Assembly (NCBI GenBank): GCA_017416805.1
Contig: JAFQBB010000010.1
Span: 1 to 58,004 of the forward strand
Length of the DNA: 58,004 nucleotides
Reading direction: 5' to 3'
Origin: Bacteroidaceae bacterium
GTDB lineage: Bacteria; Bacteroidota; Bacteroidia; Bacteroidales; Bacteroidaceae
Part shown: one piece after another, positions 1 through 8,841 of the stretch
Layout of the letters: the number at the start of each line of letters is the position of its first letter
Numbering within the stretch: position 1 is the first letter of the stretch
Notes under the pieces: generated by a model
Databases searched by the model: none
Told to the model about the DNA's origin: nothing
What the model saw: only the letters and a program-made list of their open reading frames with translations
Position numbers and translations under genes: made by a program

Positions 1-13
1 AAAACAAAGAAAT

Positions 14-901
14 ATGAAAGCGTTTGTATTCCCCGGTCAAGGGGCCCAGTTTGTAGGCATGGGTAAAGACCTCTACGAAAACTCAGCTTTGGCTAAGGAA
101 CTGTTTGAAAAAGCAAATGATATCCTCGGATATCGCATTACCGATATTATGTTTGAAGGCACTGACGAAGACCTTCGTCAGACAAAGGTGACGCAACCTG
201 CCGTATTCCTCCACTCTGTAATTTCTGCCCTCTGCATGGGCGATGACTTCAAGCCCGAGATGACCGCCGGTCACTCTCTTGGTGAGTTCAGCGCATTGGT
301 TGCCGCTGGTGCCCTCTCTTTCGAGGATGGTTTGAAACTCGTTTATGCTCGTGCTATGGCTATGCAGAAGGCTTGTGAGGCTCAGCCCTCAACCATGGCC
401 GCTGTGATTGCCCTTGGCGATGACAAGGTAGAGGAAATCTGCGATCAGGTGACTCGCGAAGGCGAAGTGGTGGTAGCTGCCAACTACAATTGCCCGGGTC
501 AGATTGTTATCTCTGGTACTATCGAAGGTATCAACCGTGCATGCGAACTGATGAAGGAAGCCGGTGCCAAGCGTGCTCTCCCCTTGAAGGTAGGTGGTGC
601 TTTCCACTCTCCACTGATGGATCCTGCCAAAGTTGAGTTGGAAGCCGCTATCCAGGCCACCCAGTTCAACACTCCCAAGTGCCCCGTTTATCAGAATGTG
701 GATGCACTTCCTCACACCAACCCCGAGGAAATCAAGGCTAACCTCGTGGCCCAGCTCACCGCCTCTGTACGTTGGACACAGACAGTAAAGAATATGTTAG
801 CCGATGGTGCCGATGACTTCACTGAATGTGGCCCCGGAGCTGTTCTTCAGGGACTTATCAAGAAGATTGACAAAGAAGCTAATGCCCACGGCATTGCATA
901 A
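14..901 (+). CDS. fabD: Malonyl-CoA:ACP transacylase
   Basis: Transfers malonyl groups from CoA to acyl carrier protein in cytoplasmic type II fatty acid synthesis. The 295-residue protein opens with the FPGQGAQ motif, carries the nucleophile elbow GHSLG at residues 86-90 (Ser88) and the catalytic histidine in GAFHS (His198). Length is usual for FabD and there is no signal peptide. The start lies 13 bases into the window, preceded by A-rich sequence, so upstream partners cannot be seen. It is followed by a long inverted repeat before the next gene on the same strand. The identification is firm. Confidence 0.96.
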   Translation: MKAFVFPGQGAQFVGMGKDLYENSALAKELFEKANDILGYRITDIMFEGTDEDLRQTKVTQPAVFLHSVISALCMGDDFKPEMTAGHSLGEFSALVAAGALSFEDGLKLVYARAMAMQKACEAQPSTMAAVIALGDDKVEEICDQVTREGEVVVAANYNCPGQIVISGTIEGINRACELMKEAGAKRALPLKVGGAFHSPLMDPAKVELEAAIQATQFNTPKCPVYQNVDALPHTNPEEIKANLVAQLTASVRWTQTVKNMLADGADDFTECGPGAVLQGLIKKIDKEANAHGIA

Positions 902-914
902 AATTTTATAGTCA

Positions 915-1004
915 GAACACAGAGACACGGAGACACAGAGTTTTTCTTTTGTTCATAACATCGAATTAAGAAAAAACACTCTGTGTCTTTGTGTCTCTGT
1001 GTTC
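915..1004. repeat. Long imperfect inverted repeat built from a GACACAGAG-type word
   Basis: Left arm 915-945 and right arm 971-1004 are nearly perfect reverse complements, both made of repeats of ACACAGAGACAC-like words and both ending in T or A runs at the loop side. The loop is about 25 bases. An RNA copy would form a long hairpin between fabD and the GH13 gene. It may work as a terminator or processing site, but the word-like composition resembles a dispersed filler repeat. Confidence 0.75.
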
Positions 1005-1021
1005 AATATAATTAAGAAAGT

Positions 1022-2716
1022 ATGCAAGACAATAAATTCGTCATTTATCAGGTTTTTACCCGACTTTTCGGAAACAACAATACACGTCTCACACCCAATG
1101 GTGACAAGGCTACGAACGGATGCGGACGTATGGCCGACTTCACCACCAAGGCATTGGAGGAGATAAAAGCCCTTGGTGCCACACACATCTGGTACACAGG
1201 CATCATCGAGCACGCCACACAAACTGACTATCGTCGCCATGGCATCCGCCCCGACCACCCCGCCGTAGTGAAGGGAAAGGCTGGTTCACCCTATGCCATC
1301 AAGGACTATTACGACGTTGACCCCGACCTTGCCACCTCTGTGCCCGAACGTGTGAAGGAGTTCGAAAACTTAGTGAAGCGCACCCATAAGGCAGGATTGA
1401 AGGTCATCATGGATTTTGTGCCCAACCACGTGGCGCGTCAATACGCCTCGGATGCCAAGCCCGAAGGTGTCATCGACCTCGGCGAGGAAGACAACAAGGA
1501 TTGGGCCTTCTCTCCACAAAACAATTTCTACTACATCCCTGGCACTAAGTTGGAGGGGCACATCGATCTCGCTAAAGATGCCGCTGAGCCTTACGTGGAG
1601 TATCCCGCCAAAGCAACGGGCAACGACCGTTTCGATGCATGGCCCGACGTGAACGACTGGTATGAAACCGTGAAGTTGAACTACGGAGTGGATTACCAAG
1701 GCGGACGCACCTGGCACTTCGACCCTATCCCCAATACCTGGGTGAAGATGCGCGACATCCTCCTCTATTGGGCCGCAAAGGGTATCGATGGCTTCCGTTG
1801 CGACATGGCCGAGATGGTACCTTGTGCTTTCTGGGGATGGGTCATCCCGCAGGTGAAGGAGCAATATCCCGACCTCATCTTCATTGCCGAAGTCTATAAT
1901 CCGAACGAATACCGCAACTACATTTGGGGAGGGAAGTTCGATTACCTTTACGATAAGGTGGGCCTCTACGACACGTTGAAAGCCGTCACTTGCTATGGTC
2001 AGTCAGCCGCCGCCATCACCGGATGTTGGCAAAGTCTCGAAGGCATTCAGACAAACATGCTTAACTTCCTCGAGAATCACGACGAGCAACGCATCGCTTC
2101 CGACTTCTTTGCCGGAAATGCCGAAAAAGCGCGTCCGGCCATGATTGTCAGCGCGTGCATGAACACCAATCCCGTCATGGTATATTTCGGACAAGAGTTT
2201 GGCGAGCGCGGCATGGACGAAGAAGGCTTCAGCGGACGCGACGGACGCACCACCATCTTCGACTATTGGACAGTAGATACCATCCGTCGTTGGCGCAATG
2301 GAGGAAAGTTCGATGGCAAACTCCTCACCGACGAGGAAAAAGCCCTCCAAGCCTTCTACACCCGTGTGCTCAACCTCTGCACCTCAGAGAATGCATTGGC
2401 CGAAGGCACTTTCTACGACCTCATGTATGCCAACTACGACAATCCGCGCTTCAACTCCCATCGCCAATACACCTTCCTCCGCAAGCTGAAGAAGGAGCTT
2501 ATCCTCGTGGTGGTGAACTTCGACGAAGCACCTGCCGAAGTGGGCATCAACATCCCCGCCCATGCCTTCGATTTCCTCGAGATACCCACGAAGGAAACCG
2601 TCAAAGCCACCGACCTTTTGACGGGCAAGCGGGAGGACATCGCCCTCTCTCCCACTCTCCAAGTCTCCACACGCGTTGACGGATTCAGTGGCAAGGTGTT
2701 GAAGGTGAAGTTGTAA
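1022..2716 (+). CDS. Cytoplasmic GH13 alpha-amylase-family glycosidase
   Basis: A 564-residue alpha-amylase-superfamily enzyme acting on alpha-glucans or maltooligosaccharides. The (beta/alpha)8 barrel motifs are in order: DFVPNH at 131-136, GIDGFRCD with the nucleophile Asp261, FIAEVYNP with the acid/base Glu290, and ENHD with the transition-state Asp354. A C-terminal beta domain follows from about residue 460. There is no signal peptide, so it probably acts inside the cell on imported or stored glucans. Exact specificity (alpha-amylase, neopullulanase or transglycosylase) cannot be read from the sequence. Confidence 0.9.
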   Translation: MQDNKFVIYQVFTRLFGNNNTRLTPNGDKATNGCGRMADFTTKALEEIKALGATHIWYTGIIEHATQTDYRRHGIRPDHPAVVKGKAGSPYAIKDYYDVDPDLATSVPERVKEFENLVKRTHKAGLKVIMDFVPNHVARQYASDAKPEGVIDLGEEDNKDWAFSPQNNFYYIPGTKLEGHIDLAKDAAEPYVEYPAKATGNDRFDAWPDVNDWYETVKLNYGVDYQGGRTWHFDPIPNTWVKMRDILLYWAAKGIDGFRCDMAEMVPCAFWGWVIPQVKEQYPDLIFIAEVYNPNEYRNYIWGGKFDYLYDKVGLYDTLKAVTCYGQSAAAITGCWQSLEGIQTNMLNFLENHDEQRIASDFFAGNAEKARPAMIVSACMNTNPVMVYFGQEFGERGMDEEGFSGRDGRTTIFDYWTVDTIRRWRNGGKFDGKLLTDEEKALQAFYTRVLNLCTSENALAEGTFYDLMYANYDNPRFNSHRQYTFLRKLKKELILVVVNFDEAPAEVGINIPAHAFDFLEIPTKETVKATDLLTGKREDIALSPTLQVSTRVDGFSGKVLKVKL

Positions 2717-2722
2717 TCTTTT

Positions 2723-2776
2723 AGGCACGGATGACACGGGTTATATCATATCAAGAATCCGTGTTAATCCGTGCCT
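2723..2776. repeat. Inverted repeat of the AGGCACGGAT word after the GH13 gene
   Basis: Arms 2723-2740 and 2758-2776 pair as AGGCACGGAT with ATCCGTGCCT plus ACACGG with CCGTGT, around a loop of about 17 bases. It lies a few bases downstream of the GH13 stop codon and could terminate that transcript. It is a second example of an intergenic hairpin made from a repeated short word. Confidence 0.65.
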
Positions 2777-2881
2777 GGAATCTTAGAAATATTACTTTTT
2801 CTTCTCATTTTTCATATCATTTCGCAAATATCAGTTATCTCTGCGCAAAGTAAGTGTAAAGATGGCGATATAGGATTGGTA

Positions 2882-3133
2882 TCATAAATCTATATCTCTA
2901 TTGAAGGTTCTATCTTCAATGATTTCATCTGCACTACGGTCGTCTTTCCAACGCCCAGCGAACGTCAATGCCCATTTGTCTGCATTTTCTTCTACCGTAT
3001 CCTTAGATGTAATTAGCGATGCAGACAATTTGCTTATCTACTCCAATTTTATGTCTTTGCTCAATCCTTTCAACATGCTCCAATAGATATTGCTATTCAG
3101 ATGTGTATTGGTATTTGAAGAAAATGCATCCAT
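2882..3133 (-). pseudogene. Antitoxin remnant with an in-frame nonsense codon
   Basis: Read on the minus strand from an ATG at 3133, 84 codons stay in one frame to a TGA at 2882, interrupted only by a TAG at codon 32. The start MDAFSSNTNTHLNSNIYW, the middle LKGLSKDIKLE and the tail DRSADEIIEDRTFNRDI resemble, from memory, the small antitoxins paired with PIN-domain toxins in Bacteroidetes. The expected sequence around the stop is E-L-I, so one TTG-to-TAG change explains it. Immediately downstream, a short frame begins IYDTN, like the N-terminus of a PIN toxin, but stops after about 24 codons. I read this as a decayed toxin-antitoxin locus. Confidence 0.6.
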
Positions 3134-3217
3134 AACGTTTCATTTTATTTTATATGCAAAGAAACAATCTTCTTTTTATTTTTCCGAGGAATCACCCTGT
3201 TTTTCATTTATTTCCCC

Positions 3218-3225
3218 TATATTTG
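3218..3225 (+). promoter_or_regulatory. Bacteroidetes-type -7 element for the 3.2-3.5 kb RNA
   Basis: The octamer TATATTTG matches the TAnnTTTG consensus exactly. A T-rich stretch lies roughly 20 bases upstream but no clear TTTG -33 element. Transcription would start near 3232, just before the first hairpin of the structured RNA. Confidence 0.5.
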
Positions 3226-3231
3226 CATCGG

Positions 3232-3488
3232 TAATCGAGTATTAACATCAAAAACATATATTGCCGATGAAGCATAGCGTATAATCAATACGCACATTTT
3301 GAGACATATTGGAAAAGCGTTTTAGCTTTATTCTGTTCATTCGGAAAGTTTGGCGACTACATGAATATTAACAGGAATAATGCTAAATGCTCACGTTATA
3401 AGCGTGAGCTTTTAGTTGTTCTGTTGATAGGTATGCCAAACACCTCCGAATGAGAATACACTAAAAAGTCTCGCGCTTTTTTTGTGTG
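3232..3488 (+). ncRNA. Candidate multi-stem structured RNA (sRNA or leader)
   Basis: No reading frame fits this stretch, but it folds well by eye. Hairpin 1 pairs ATCGGTAAT with ATTGCCGAT; hairpin 2 pairs GCGTAT with ATACGC. A nested rod follows with four concentric perfect stems: 3338-3345 with 3445-3452, 3349-3354 with 3435-3440, 3370-3374 with 3421-3425, and 3389-3395 with 3403-3409. A terminator hairpin with T-run lies at 3458-3487. A TAnnTTTG element precedes it. It is either an independent sRNA or a terminated leader of the secreted-protein gene beginning at 3566. I could not match it to a named RNA family. Confidence 0.55.
3458..3487 (+). terminator. Terminator hairpin ending the structured RNA
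   Basis: ACACTAAAAAG pairs with CTTTTTTTGTGT around a GC-containing loop, giving an intrinsic-type terminator with a T-run. Because it lies 78 bases upstream of the next start codon, it could also act as an attenuator for that gene. Confidence 0.6.
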
Positions 3489-3565
3489 CGTAATTCTTAA
3501 GAGGGACAATGGAGAAACTTGAAAACCGTAAAATGAATAATTCACAAATTTAACATCATATAAAA

Positions 3566-4873
3566 ATGAAAACGAAAGATTTATTACTGCTTGCCACAAT
3601 GATGGCTTCGTCAGCGATGGGCCAAAACACAATTGTTGAGAATTACATGGCTTTAATGGCAATACCTCGCCAATTCTCTGCTGAAGACAAACCGATTCTT
3701 CATTTTGAGGAAGACAATGATGGAGGACACTCCATTGCCTTGTACAATGATGATATTGAAAAAATCAATGCAATCAATATCAAAGACGGTACATTCAACT
3801 ATACTTTAAAATATAAGGATGAAACTCGTGAAGTTAAAGAAATTACTAAGAATGAACTGTATAGAGATCATTATCGCGATTTGGATGAAAACTACACGTT
3901 TGAACAGTTTCTGGAAGAAGAAAGATCGAGAGGAGAGGTTGAGGTTCGCATAGAAAACGGAGACACCATCGTTTGTACAAGCAATCCTTATTATAACACC
4001 CGCATGAGTATGTCTGAAGTCTTCTTCGGTTTCGATTATTTCGGAACAAGATACCCCATCAGCTATATCTTATGCAAAGACAATGTGCTGTATCAAGTTC
4101 GTGTCGATTATGAAGCAACATACACCGAGTGGCAGGTTGTTGGTGAACGGACGGAAGAATGCTCGTGTGAGATACCTGTAATTTATCTGGATTACATTAA
4201 CTTCGATGGAGGTTCAAGCAATGACAATTATGAATTCATTTTGTCCCAAACTCTCTTCAACGATGATGAAAAGTTCGAATATATTGTTCCTAAAATGACA
4301 TTGACCGATATAAGTGATTGGAGCAGCATTGTTCCTGGAGATGGTAGAAATGAACTAAGACTGACACATTCAACGTTAATTTCTGACTATGCATATCCTG
4401 CATGTCGGGGTGTCCAGATTCTCTCATCTGACGGTACTGTAATCTATGACATAGATTTTGGTAATGAGTTTGAGGCTGACGAATACGATTGCCAATATAT
4501 GACAATTATCACCATTGGAGGAAAGACTTATCTGGTTGTAGAAGGCCACTCTAAAATTGATGATGACAACACCGATTGCACCATGTTCTATCGAATAGAC
4601 AAACAGACACATAGCATCCAACAAATCAGCAATGTTCCTGTAACAATGAGAGCAAGACAGAAGAACTCTACCATAAACATACAACTTTCTGACACTTCCA
4701 AAGATTCTGAAATCATTATGAGTAATCCATCAGGAACTACCGTTGCAAAAACATTTGTCCCTGCTGGTGAGAATACCGTATCTCTAAAAGCACGCATTCC
4801 TAAAGGCATTTATAATATCACGCGCTTTCAAAAAGGAAAAAATGTGGAAAATGCAAAGATTCTTATAAAGTGA
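3566..4873 (+). CDS. Secreted protein of unknown function
   Basis: A 435-residue protein I do not recognise. It starts with a clear signal peptide (MKTKDLLLLATMMASSAMGQ, about 20 residues). The body is acidic and rich in beta-forming stretches with many Asp/Glu residues. The last 80 residues look like a Bacteroidetes C-terminal beta-sandwich tail, with SNPSGTTVAKTF followed by IPKGIYNITRFQKGK and a terminal ILIK, similar in layout to the ends of several secreted enzymes in this window. It is probably exported to the periplasm or cell surface. The gene stands alone between a structured RNA and a convergent transporter gene. Confidence 0.7.
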   Translation: MKTKDLLLLATMMASSAMGQNTIVENYMALMAIPRQFSAEDKPILHFEEDNDGGHSIALYNDDIEKINAINIKDGTFNYTLKYKDETREVKEITKNELYRDHYRDLDENYTFEQFLEEERSRGEVEVRIENGDTIVCTSNPYYNTRMSMSEVFFGFDYFGTRYPISYILCKDNVLYQVRVDYEATYTEWQVVGERTEECSCEIPVIYLDYINFDGGSSNDNYEFILSQTLFNDDEKFEYIVPKMTLTDISDWSSIVPGDGRNELRLTHSTLISDYAYPACRGVQILSSDGTVIYDIDFGNEFEADEYDCQYMTIITIGGKTYLVVEGHSKIDDDNTDCTMFYRIDKQTHSIQQISNVPVTMRARQKNSTINIQLSDTSKDSEIIMSNPSGTTVAKTFVPAGENTVSLKARIPKGIYNITRFQKGKNVENAKILIK

Positions 4874-4900
4874 CCAAGTATTTCTGATGCTCCAAAATGA

Positions 4901-4937
4901 AAAAAGCGGATGTCCCTTTGATGGGGTTTCCGCTTTT
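4901..4937. terminator. Bidirectional terminator between convergent genes
   Basis: AAAAAGCGGATGTCCC pairs with GGGGTTTCCGCTTTTT around a six-base loop. A-run and T-run at the two ends let it serve both the secreted-protein gene ending at 4873 and the transporter gene ending at 4981. Confidence 0.85.
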
Positions 4938-4980
4938 TATCTCATATCCAATGCAAAACCTCCATTGGGTCATCAATGTC

Positions 4981-5880
4981 TCACCCCTTCGCACTACGGC
5001 TGAAGTTTACCATCATGACACCGCCGAAGACCATGAGGGCAGCAAGAATCTTCTGCCAACCGAGGGTGTCCATGCCGAGGCAGATGCTGATGGTGGTGGC
5101 AATGATGGGTTGTACGTAGGAGTACATGCTGACCAAGGTCGGGCGGATGCGCTTCTGTCCTACAGGGATGAGGAAATAGGTGACGAAGGTGGCGCAGATG
5201 ATGAGGTAAGCAAGCTCGGAGAGGAAAGTGCCCGAGAGGGCGGCATAATTGATGGTGGCTATCTCGTGGCCGGCAAAGGGAAGCGACATGAGGGTGGAGA
5301 AAAGGAATATCCACTTCATGAACGTGACCACCGGATAGCGGGCTATGAGAGGTTTGAAAAGCCCCAAGTAAAGCGAGAAACTGAGGCAATTGGCAATGAT
5401 GAGCAGGATGCCCACAAGGGTTGTCTGACGCGAAGCATCGGAGACACCCACACTATTGAGGATGAGGAAGATAATACCGAAAAAACTGATGGCCACACCG
5501 CCTGCTTTACGCAAAGTTATGGGTTCTTTCAAGGCAAAGGCGGCAATGAACATCGTCAGAATGGGCGAAATGGCGCTCACGATGGAGCAATCCATGGGAG
5601 TGATGTCGGGGATGGCAATCAGGAAAGTTATCTGTGTAAGGAAAAAGCCAAGCACAGAGGCAAAAAATATCTTCACAAAATCTTTCCGCTCAACTGTTCC
5701 ACCAGGAGTGAACAGGGAGATAATCCAAAAGAGCAACCCAGCACCGATGGAGCGCAAGCAGAAGAGTGCCATGGGCGAGATAAGGTGGCTGCTCGTCAAG
5801 TCTTTGCAAACAATGATGTTGATGCCAAAGATGGAGTATGCGATAAAACAGGCCAAGTGGCCAAGAAACTTTGAGTTCAT
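4981..5880 (-). CDS. EamA-family (DMT superfamily) inner-membrane transporter
   Basis: About 300 residues with ten predicted transmembrane helices arranged as two EamA repeats, typical of drug/metabolite exporters. The start MNSKFLGHLACFIAYS at 5880 is preferred over the longer frame from 5922: the extra 14 residues are encoded by an AATTGTGAATTC-type inverted repeat that looks intergenic, while GGA and an A-run lie just upstream of 5880. Substrate is unknown. A 325-codon open frame on the opposite strand is a shadow of this gene. Confidence 0.85.
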   Translation of the reverse strand: MNSKFLGHLACFIAYSIFGINIIVCKDLTSSHLISPMALFCLRSIGAGLLFWIISLFTPGGTVERKDFVKIFFASVLGFFLTQITFLIAIPDITPMDCSIVSAISPILTMFIAAFALKEPITLRKAGGVAISFFGIIFLILNSVGVSDASRQTTLVGILLIIANCLSFSLYLGLFKPLIARYPVVTFMKWIFLFSTLMSLPFAGHEIATINYAALSGTFLSELAYLIICATFVTYFLIPVGQKRIRPTLVSMYSYVQPIIATTISICLGMDTLGWQKILAALMVFGGVMMVNFSRSAKG

Positions 5881-5897
5881 TCCTTTTTTTGAGTTCC

Positions 5898-5938
5898 GAA
5901 TTGTGAATTCCAAGTTCTGCACTCAGAATTCACAATTC
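5898..5938. repeat. Perfect 13-bp inverted repeat GAATTGTGAATTC
   Basis: 5898-5910 and 5926-5938 are exact reverse complements separated by 15 bases. It lies between the proposed transporter start and the GH43 stop. The word resembles the simple repeated words in other intergenic hairpins of this window. Confidence 0.65.
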
Positions 5939-5948
5939 TCATCAACAA

Positions 5949-8804
5949 TCATCTTACAATGAATTTCTTTCCATCACGGATATAAATACCTGGAGTCGGA
6001 TTCTCTACACGGCGTCCGCTCAAATCATAAATCACTCCGCTTGACTGGCGTACCGGTATCATATCCATTTCTGCATTTCTGATGCCTGTAGCCTGCCCCA
6101 TATCAAAGACGCGGTTCATCACTTGTTTCAAGGCCTGAATCTCCAGAAGTGACAAGATGCGGTTATGCACCACTACATCATCAAAACAGGCATCAGGGCT
6201 TCCCCAGAAGGATCCATATCCAAACGTAAGCCGGCTACACTTTACGATATGGTCTATTATCAAATTATAATCAAAAGCTGCTCCACTGGAAATGGTTGTC
6301 CCATTGAGTGAACCATTATAGTCGTAAGTCGAAACACGTACTCCGTCAATATAAACCTTTATACCGGCGGTAGCCTGACGGCTGACAGTAATTGTCACCA
6401 AATGCCATCCACCAGTAGCAATATTCACCTTGCTATATGTTGCAGGATGGTTGATGTCTATCCAGTTTCCTTTATTGTTGTTATAGCCGATATAAGTACT
6501 TCCGGTCATGTAGAAACGTTCTTTTGAAATTGTGTTGTAGAAAGCGAACAAAGCATCCCACACATTATTGTCCGTCCGTTTTGTCCAGAAAGAAATGGTA
6601 AATCCATCTTCTATTTCAGCATTAAGTAAAGGGTTGGGCATACTGACATAACTCTCGTTTCCGTTTCCTCCGAATGAAAGGTGTACATATTGTCCATTTC
6701 GTACACCGTCAGTCTCTTGAGTAGGTTTGGAATTTGTTCCTGCCTTTGTCAAGAATGCCTGTTGCGACGGATTGACACTATTCAGGATTGCAGTACTGTC
6801 AAAATCGTAATAAGCTACAATTCCAGACATCCAATCGGCTACCGGCATACTTTCAGCTTTGGCATATACCTGATAGTCCTGTGTCCAATAATAGTTTCCT
6901 GCGGACAAGCGAAGATTCAAATCCACAGAGACATCTTCTGTCAATCCAGTCGGATTATATCGACCACTTTCGGAAATGATGTCAGGGTGACTACTGCTCC
7001 ACTCCATATCTACAAATTTCGTAACCTGCACTGAATTCAGGTCAATATTTTGTGATATGTTTTTACCATTGGTAACGGGTATTGTCTGATTGTTCAACTG
7101 ATAAGCCAATGCATAATCTGGACGCATCTTATATCCCCATACATGTACACCATTCGCGGCGCAAGCCGTAAAAGTGTAAGCACGGATATTCTTCACATCC
7201 ATCTGTTCTTCGGTAATGACACCTTGATAAGTGACACTTCCCAACTTAATGGTAAAATATCCTGTACCTTCTTCCCTACTCCAAGTTCCTTGGTAAGTTC
7301 CTGACACCGTTCCGTCAGCATTCAATTTAATATCAACTGGAGTAACAACCTCCCGATTGGCATGATCCAAATCATAACGATGTACCAACAAACTGTAAGC
7401 TCCCGGAATATCATTTGTCTCAACAATCGGTTTCGTAGCAATATCAGTATCAGTAGTTGTTCCTCCATTATATTCAAACGGAGAGGCCACCAACCATCCG
7501 TTTTTATTCAAATAGAGCTGATGAACCCGCACCTGATGTCCTTCTGTGCCATCGTTAAAACGAGTGTGATATACAAGATACGAGCGTCCGTCAGGAGCAG
7601 CAATCACACTATTATGCCCTTGCGCTAATTCTCCCAAGCTCATCAGTCCCCATTTGTCATAGGCCCCCATTATCAATTGGCCACGTGTATCAGCATTCAA
7701 TCCGTAGTTCAATACATACTTGCCCGTAAATACGGCATTACGACTTTGTCCATCCACATAAGGACCATCAGGATTTTTCGAACGGAACACACGCATTTGG
7801 TATCCACCTACCGATTCCAATTTACCGTATGTCATAAAGAGGAAATAGTAACCACCAATATACTCAATATAGGATGCTTCGCCGGATACATAGTGTCCAC
7901 CAGCTATCTTCTTGCCAAAATAGGGGTCACTGATACCATTTTTTCCTTTAGTAGCATAATCGCTTGTGTAGGTCACGTTGTAGTCGCGAAGCCCTGTATT
8001 CTCATCAAGTTCCAACATCCATATTCCGCCCGACCACGAGCCATAGCTCATCCACAAGCGTCCTGTTTCATCATAAAAGACACAGGGGTCAATACCATTC
8101 GGCCAATACTCTCCCCATCTGTCTCCTTGAGCATAGCGCGAAGGTAAAGTTGTCTGCTCGCCCAATACCACCTCAAGATCCGTTTTCTTCCAAGAGGTAT
8201 TTGCATCACTTCCTGACTTGAAGCCCGTATATACAACGGGACCTTGATAAACGTAAGTGCCATCTATCTTATCAGACGTAAGCAATACTATGACACTATT
8301 CCATGACGGTCCGTTGACACTCATATACATACACCATTTTTTCATCGCCTTATTATATATCACATCAGGTGCCCACATGTTACCGTTGATATTATAATCT
8401 CCTCCGTATGCGGCAGCCCAATCATGAGCATTGAAGTTTCCAAAGGGAACAGATACACCATTGATGACCACGTTCTTCACTCCATGAGTGACAAAGGCTT
8501 CTGCATTGGAAGCATTTGATTTGATGCTACCATCAGCCTGTATAGCTCCCCATGGAGCACGAAAGGTCGTCCAATTCTGCAAATCAGATGTATAAGCCTG
8601 TGCCAGATGGCTACCAAAAATATAATACCGATTGGCTACAGAGTCCCACACTACGGATGGGTCGTGACAAGTAACCCTTCTTTTATTGACATTTTTGTAA
8701 TAAGTCTTTGCTTGTGTAGTAGTCATTTCAATGAGCTCCTGAGCCGATGACGTCAGAGCAACGACCAACAATGTCCACAATAGATTCAGTCTGTTCTTTC
8801 TCAT
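5949..8804 (-). CDS. Secreted GH43 arabinan-degrading enzyme with LamG-like module
   Basis: A 951-residue secreted enzyme, most likely an endo-1,5-alpha-L-arabinanase. After a signal peptide (ends near SSAQ), a five-bladed propeller carries the catalytic triad: Asp in CHDPS (near residue 47), Asp in GIDPCVFYD, and Glu in SGEASYIEY. A histidine in AQGHNSV fits the metal-binding position of this subgroup. A linker domain leads to a concanavalin/LamG-like module (about residues 660-890) beginning VAYYDFDS. The tail IYDLSGRRV...GIYIRDGKKFIVR is a Bacteroidetes C-terminal signature. It complements the pectin genes near 42-57 kb but is not linked to them. Confidence 0.88.
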   Translation of the reverse strand: MRKNRLNLLWTLLVVALTSSAQELIEMTTTQAKTYYKNVNKRRVTCHDPSVVWDSVANRYYIFGSHLAQAYTSDLQNWTTFRAPWGAIQADGSIKSNASNAEAFVTHGVKNVVINGVSVPFGNFNAHDWAAAYGGDYNINGNMWAPDVIYNKAMKKWCMYMSVNGPSWNSVIVLLTSDKIDGTYVYQGPVVYTGFKSGSDANTSWKKTDLEVVLGEQTTLPSRYAQGDRWGEYWPNGIDPCVFYDETGRLWMSYGSWSGGIWMLELDENTGLRDYNVTYTSDYATKGKNGISDPYFGKKIAGGHYVSGEASYIEYIGGYYFLFMTYGKLESVGGYQMRVFRSKNPDGPYVDGQSRNAVFTGKYVLNYGLNADTRGQLIMGAYDKWGLMSLGELAQGHNSVIAAPDGRSYLVYHTRFNDGTEGHQVRVHQLYLNKNGWLVASPFEYNGGTTTDTDIATKPIVETNDIPGAYSLLVHRYDLDHANREVVTPVDIKLNADGTVSGTYQGTWSREEGTGYFTIKLGSVTYQGVITEEQMDVKNIRAYTFTACAANGVHVWGYKMRPDYALAYQLNNQTIPVTNGKNISQNIDLNSVQVTKFVDMEWSSSHPDIISESGRYNPTGLTEDVSVDLNLRLSAGNYYWTQDYQVYAKAESMPVADWMSGIVAYYDFDSTAILNSVNPSQQAFLTKAGTNSKPTQETDGVRNGQYVHLSFGGNGNESYVSMPNPLLNAEIEDGFTISFWTKRTDNNVWDALFAFYNTISKERFYMTGSTYIGYNNNKGNWIDINHPATYSKVNIATGGWHLVTITVSRQATAGIKVYIDGVRVSTYDYNGSLNGTTISSGAAFDYNLIIDHIVKCSRLTFGYGSFWGSPDACFDDVVVHNRILSLLEIQALKQVMNRVFDMGQATGIRNAEMDMIPVRQSSGVIYDLSGRRVENPTPGIYIRDGKKFIVR

Positions 8805-8841
8805 AGTGCTTAGTTCTTATTCTTATTTTTCAGATTTCTTA

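Noticed and set aside
2901-3086. 61-codon + strand frame
   Set aside because: The opposite strand carries the recognisable antitoxin remnant; this frame has no features of its own.
4897-5874. 325-codon open frame on the + strand
   Set aside because: It is antisense to the EamA transporter, low in hydrophobic residues, highly charged and without family resemblance; the minus-strand protein is clearly the real one.
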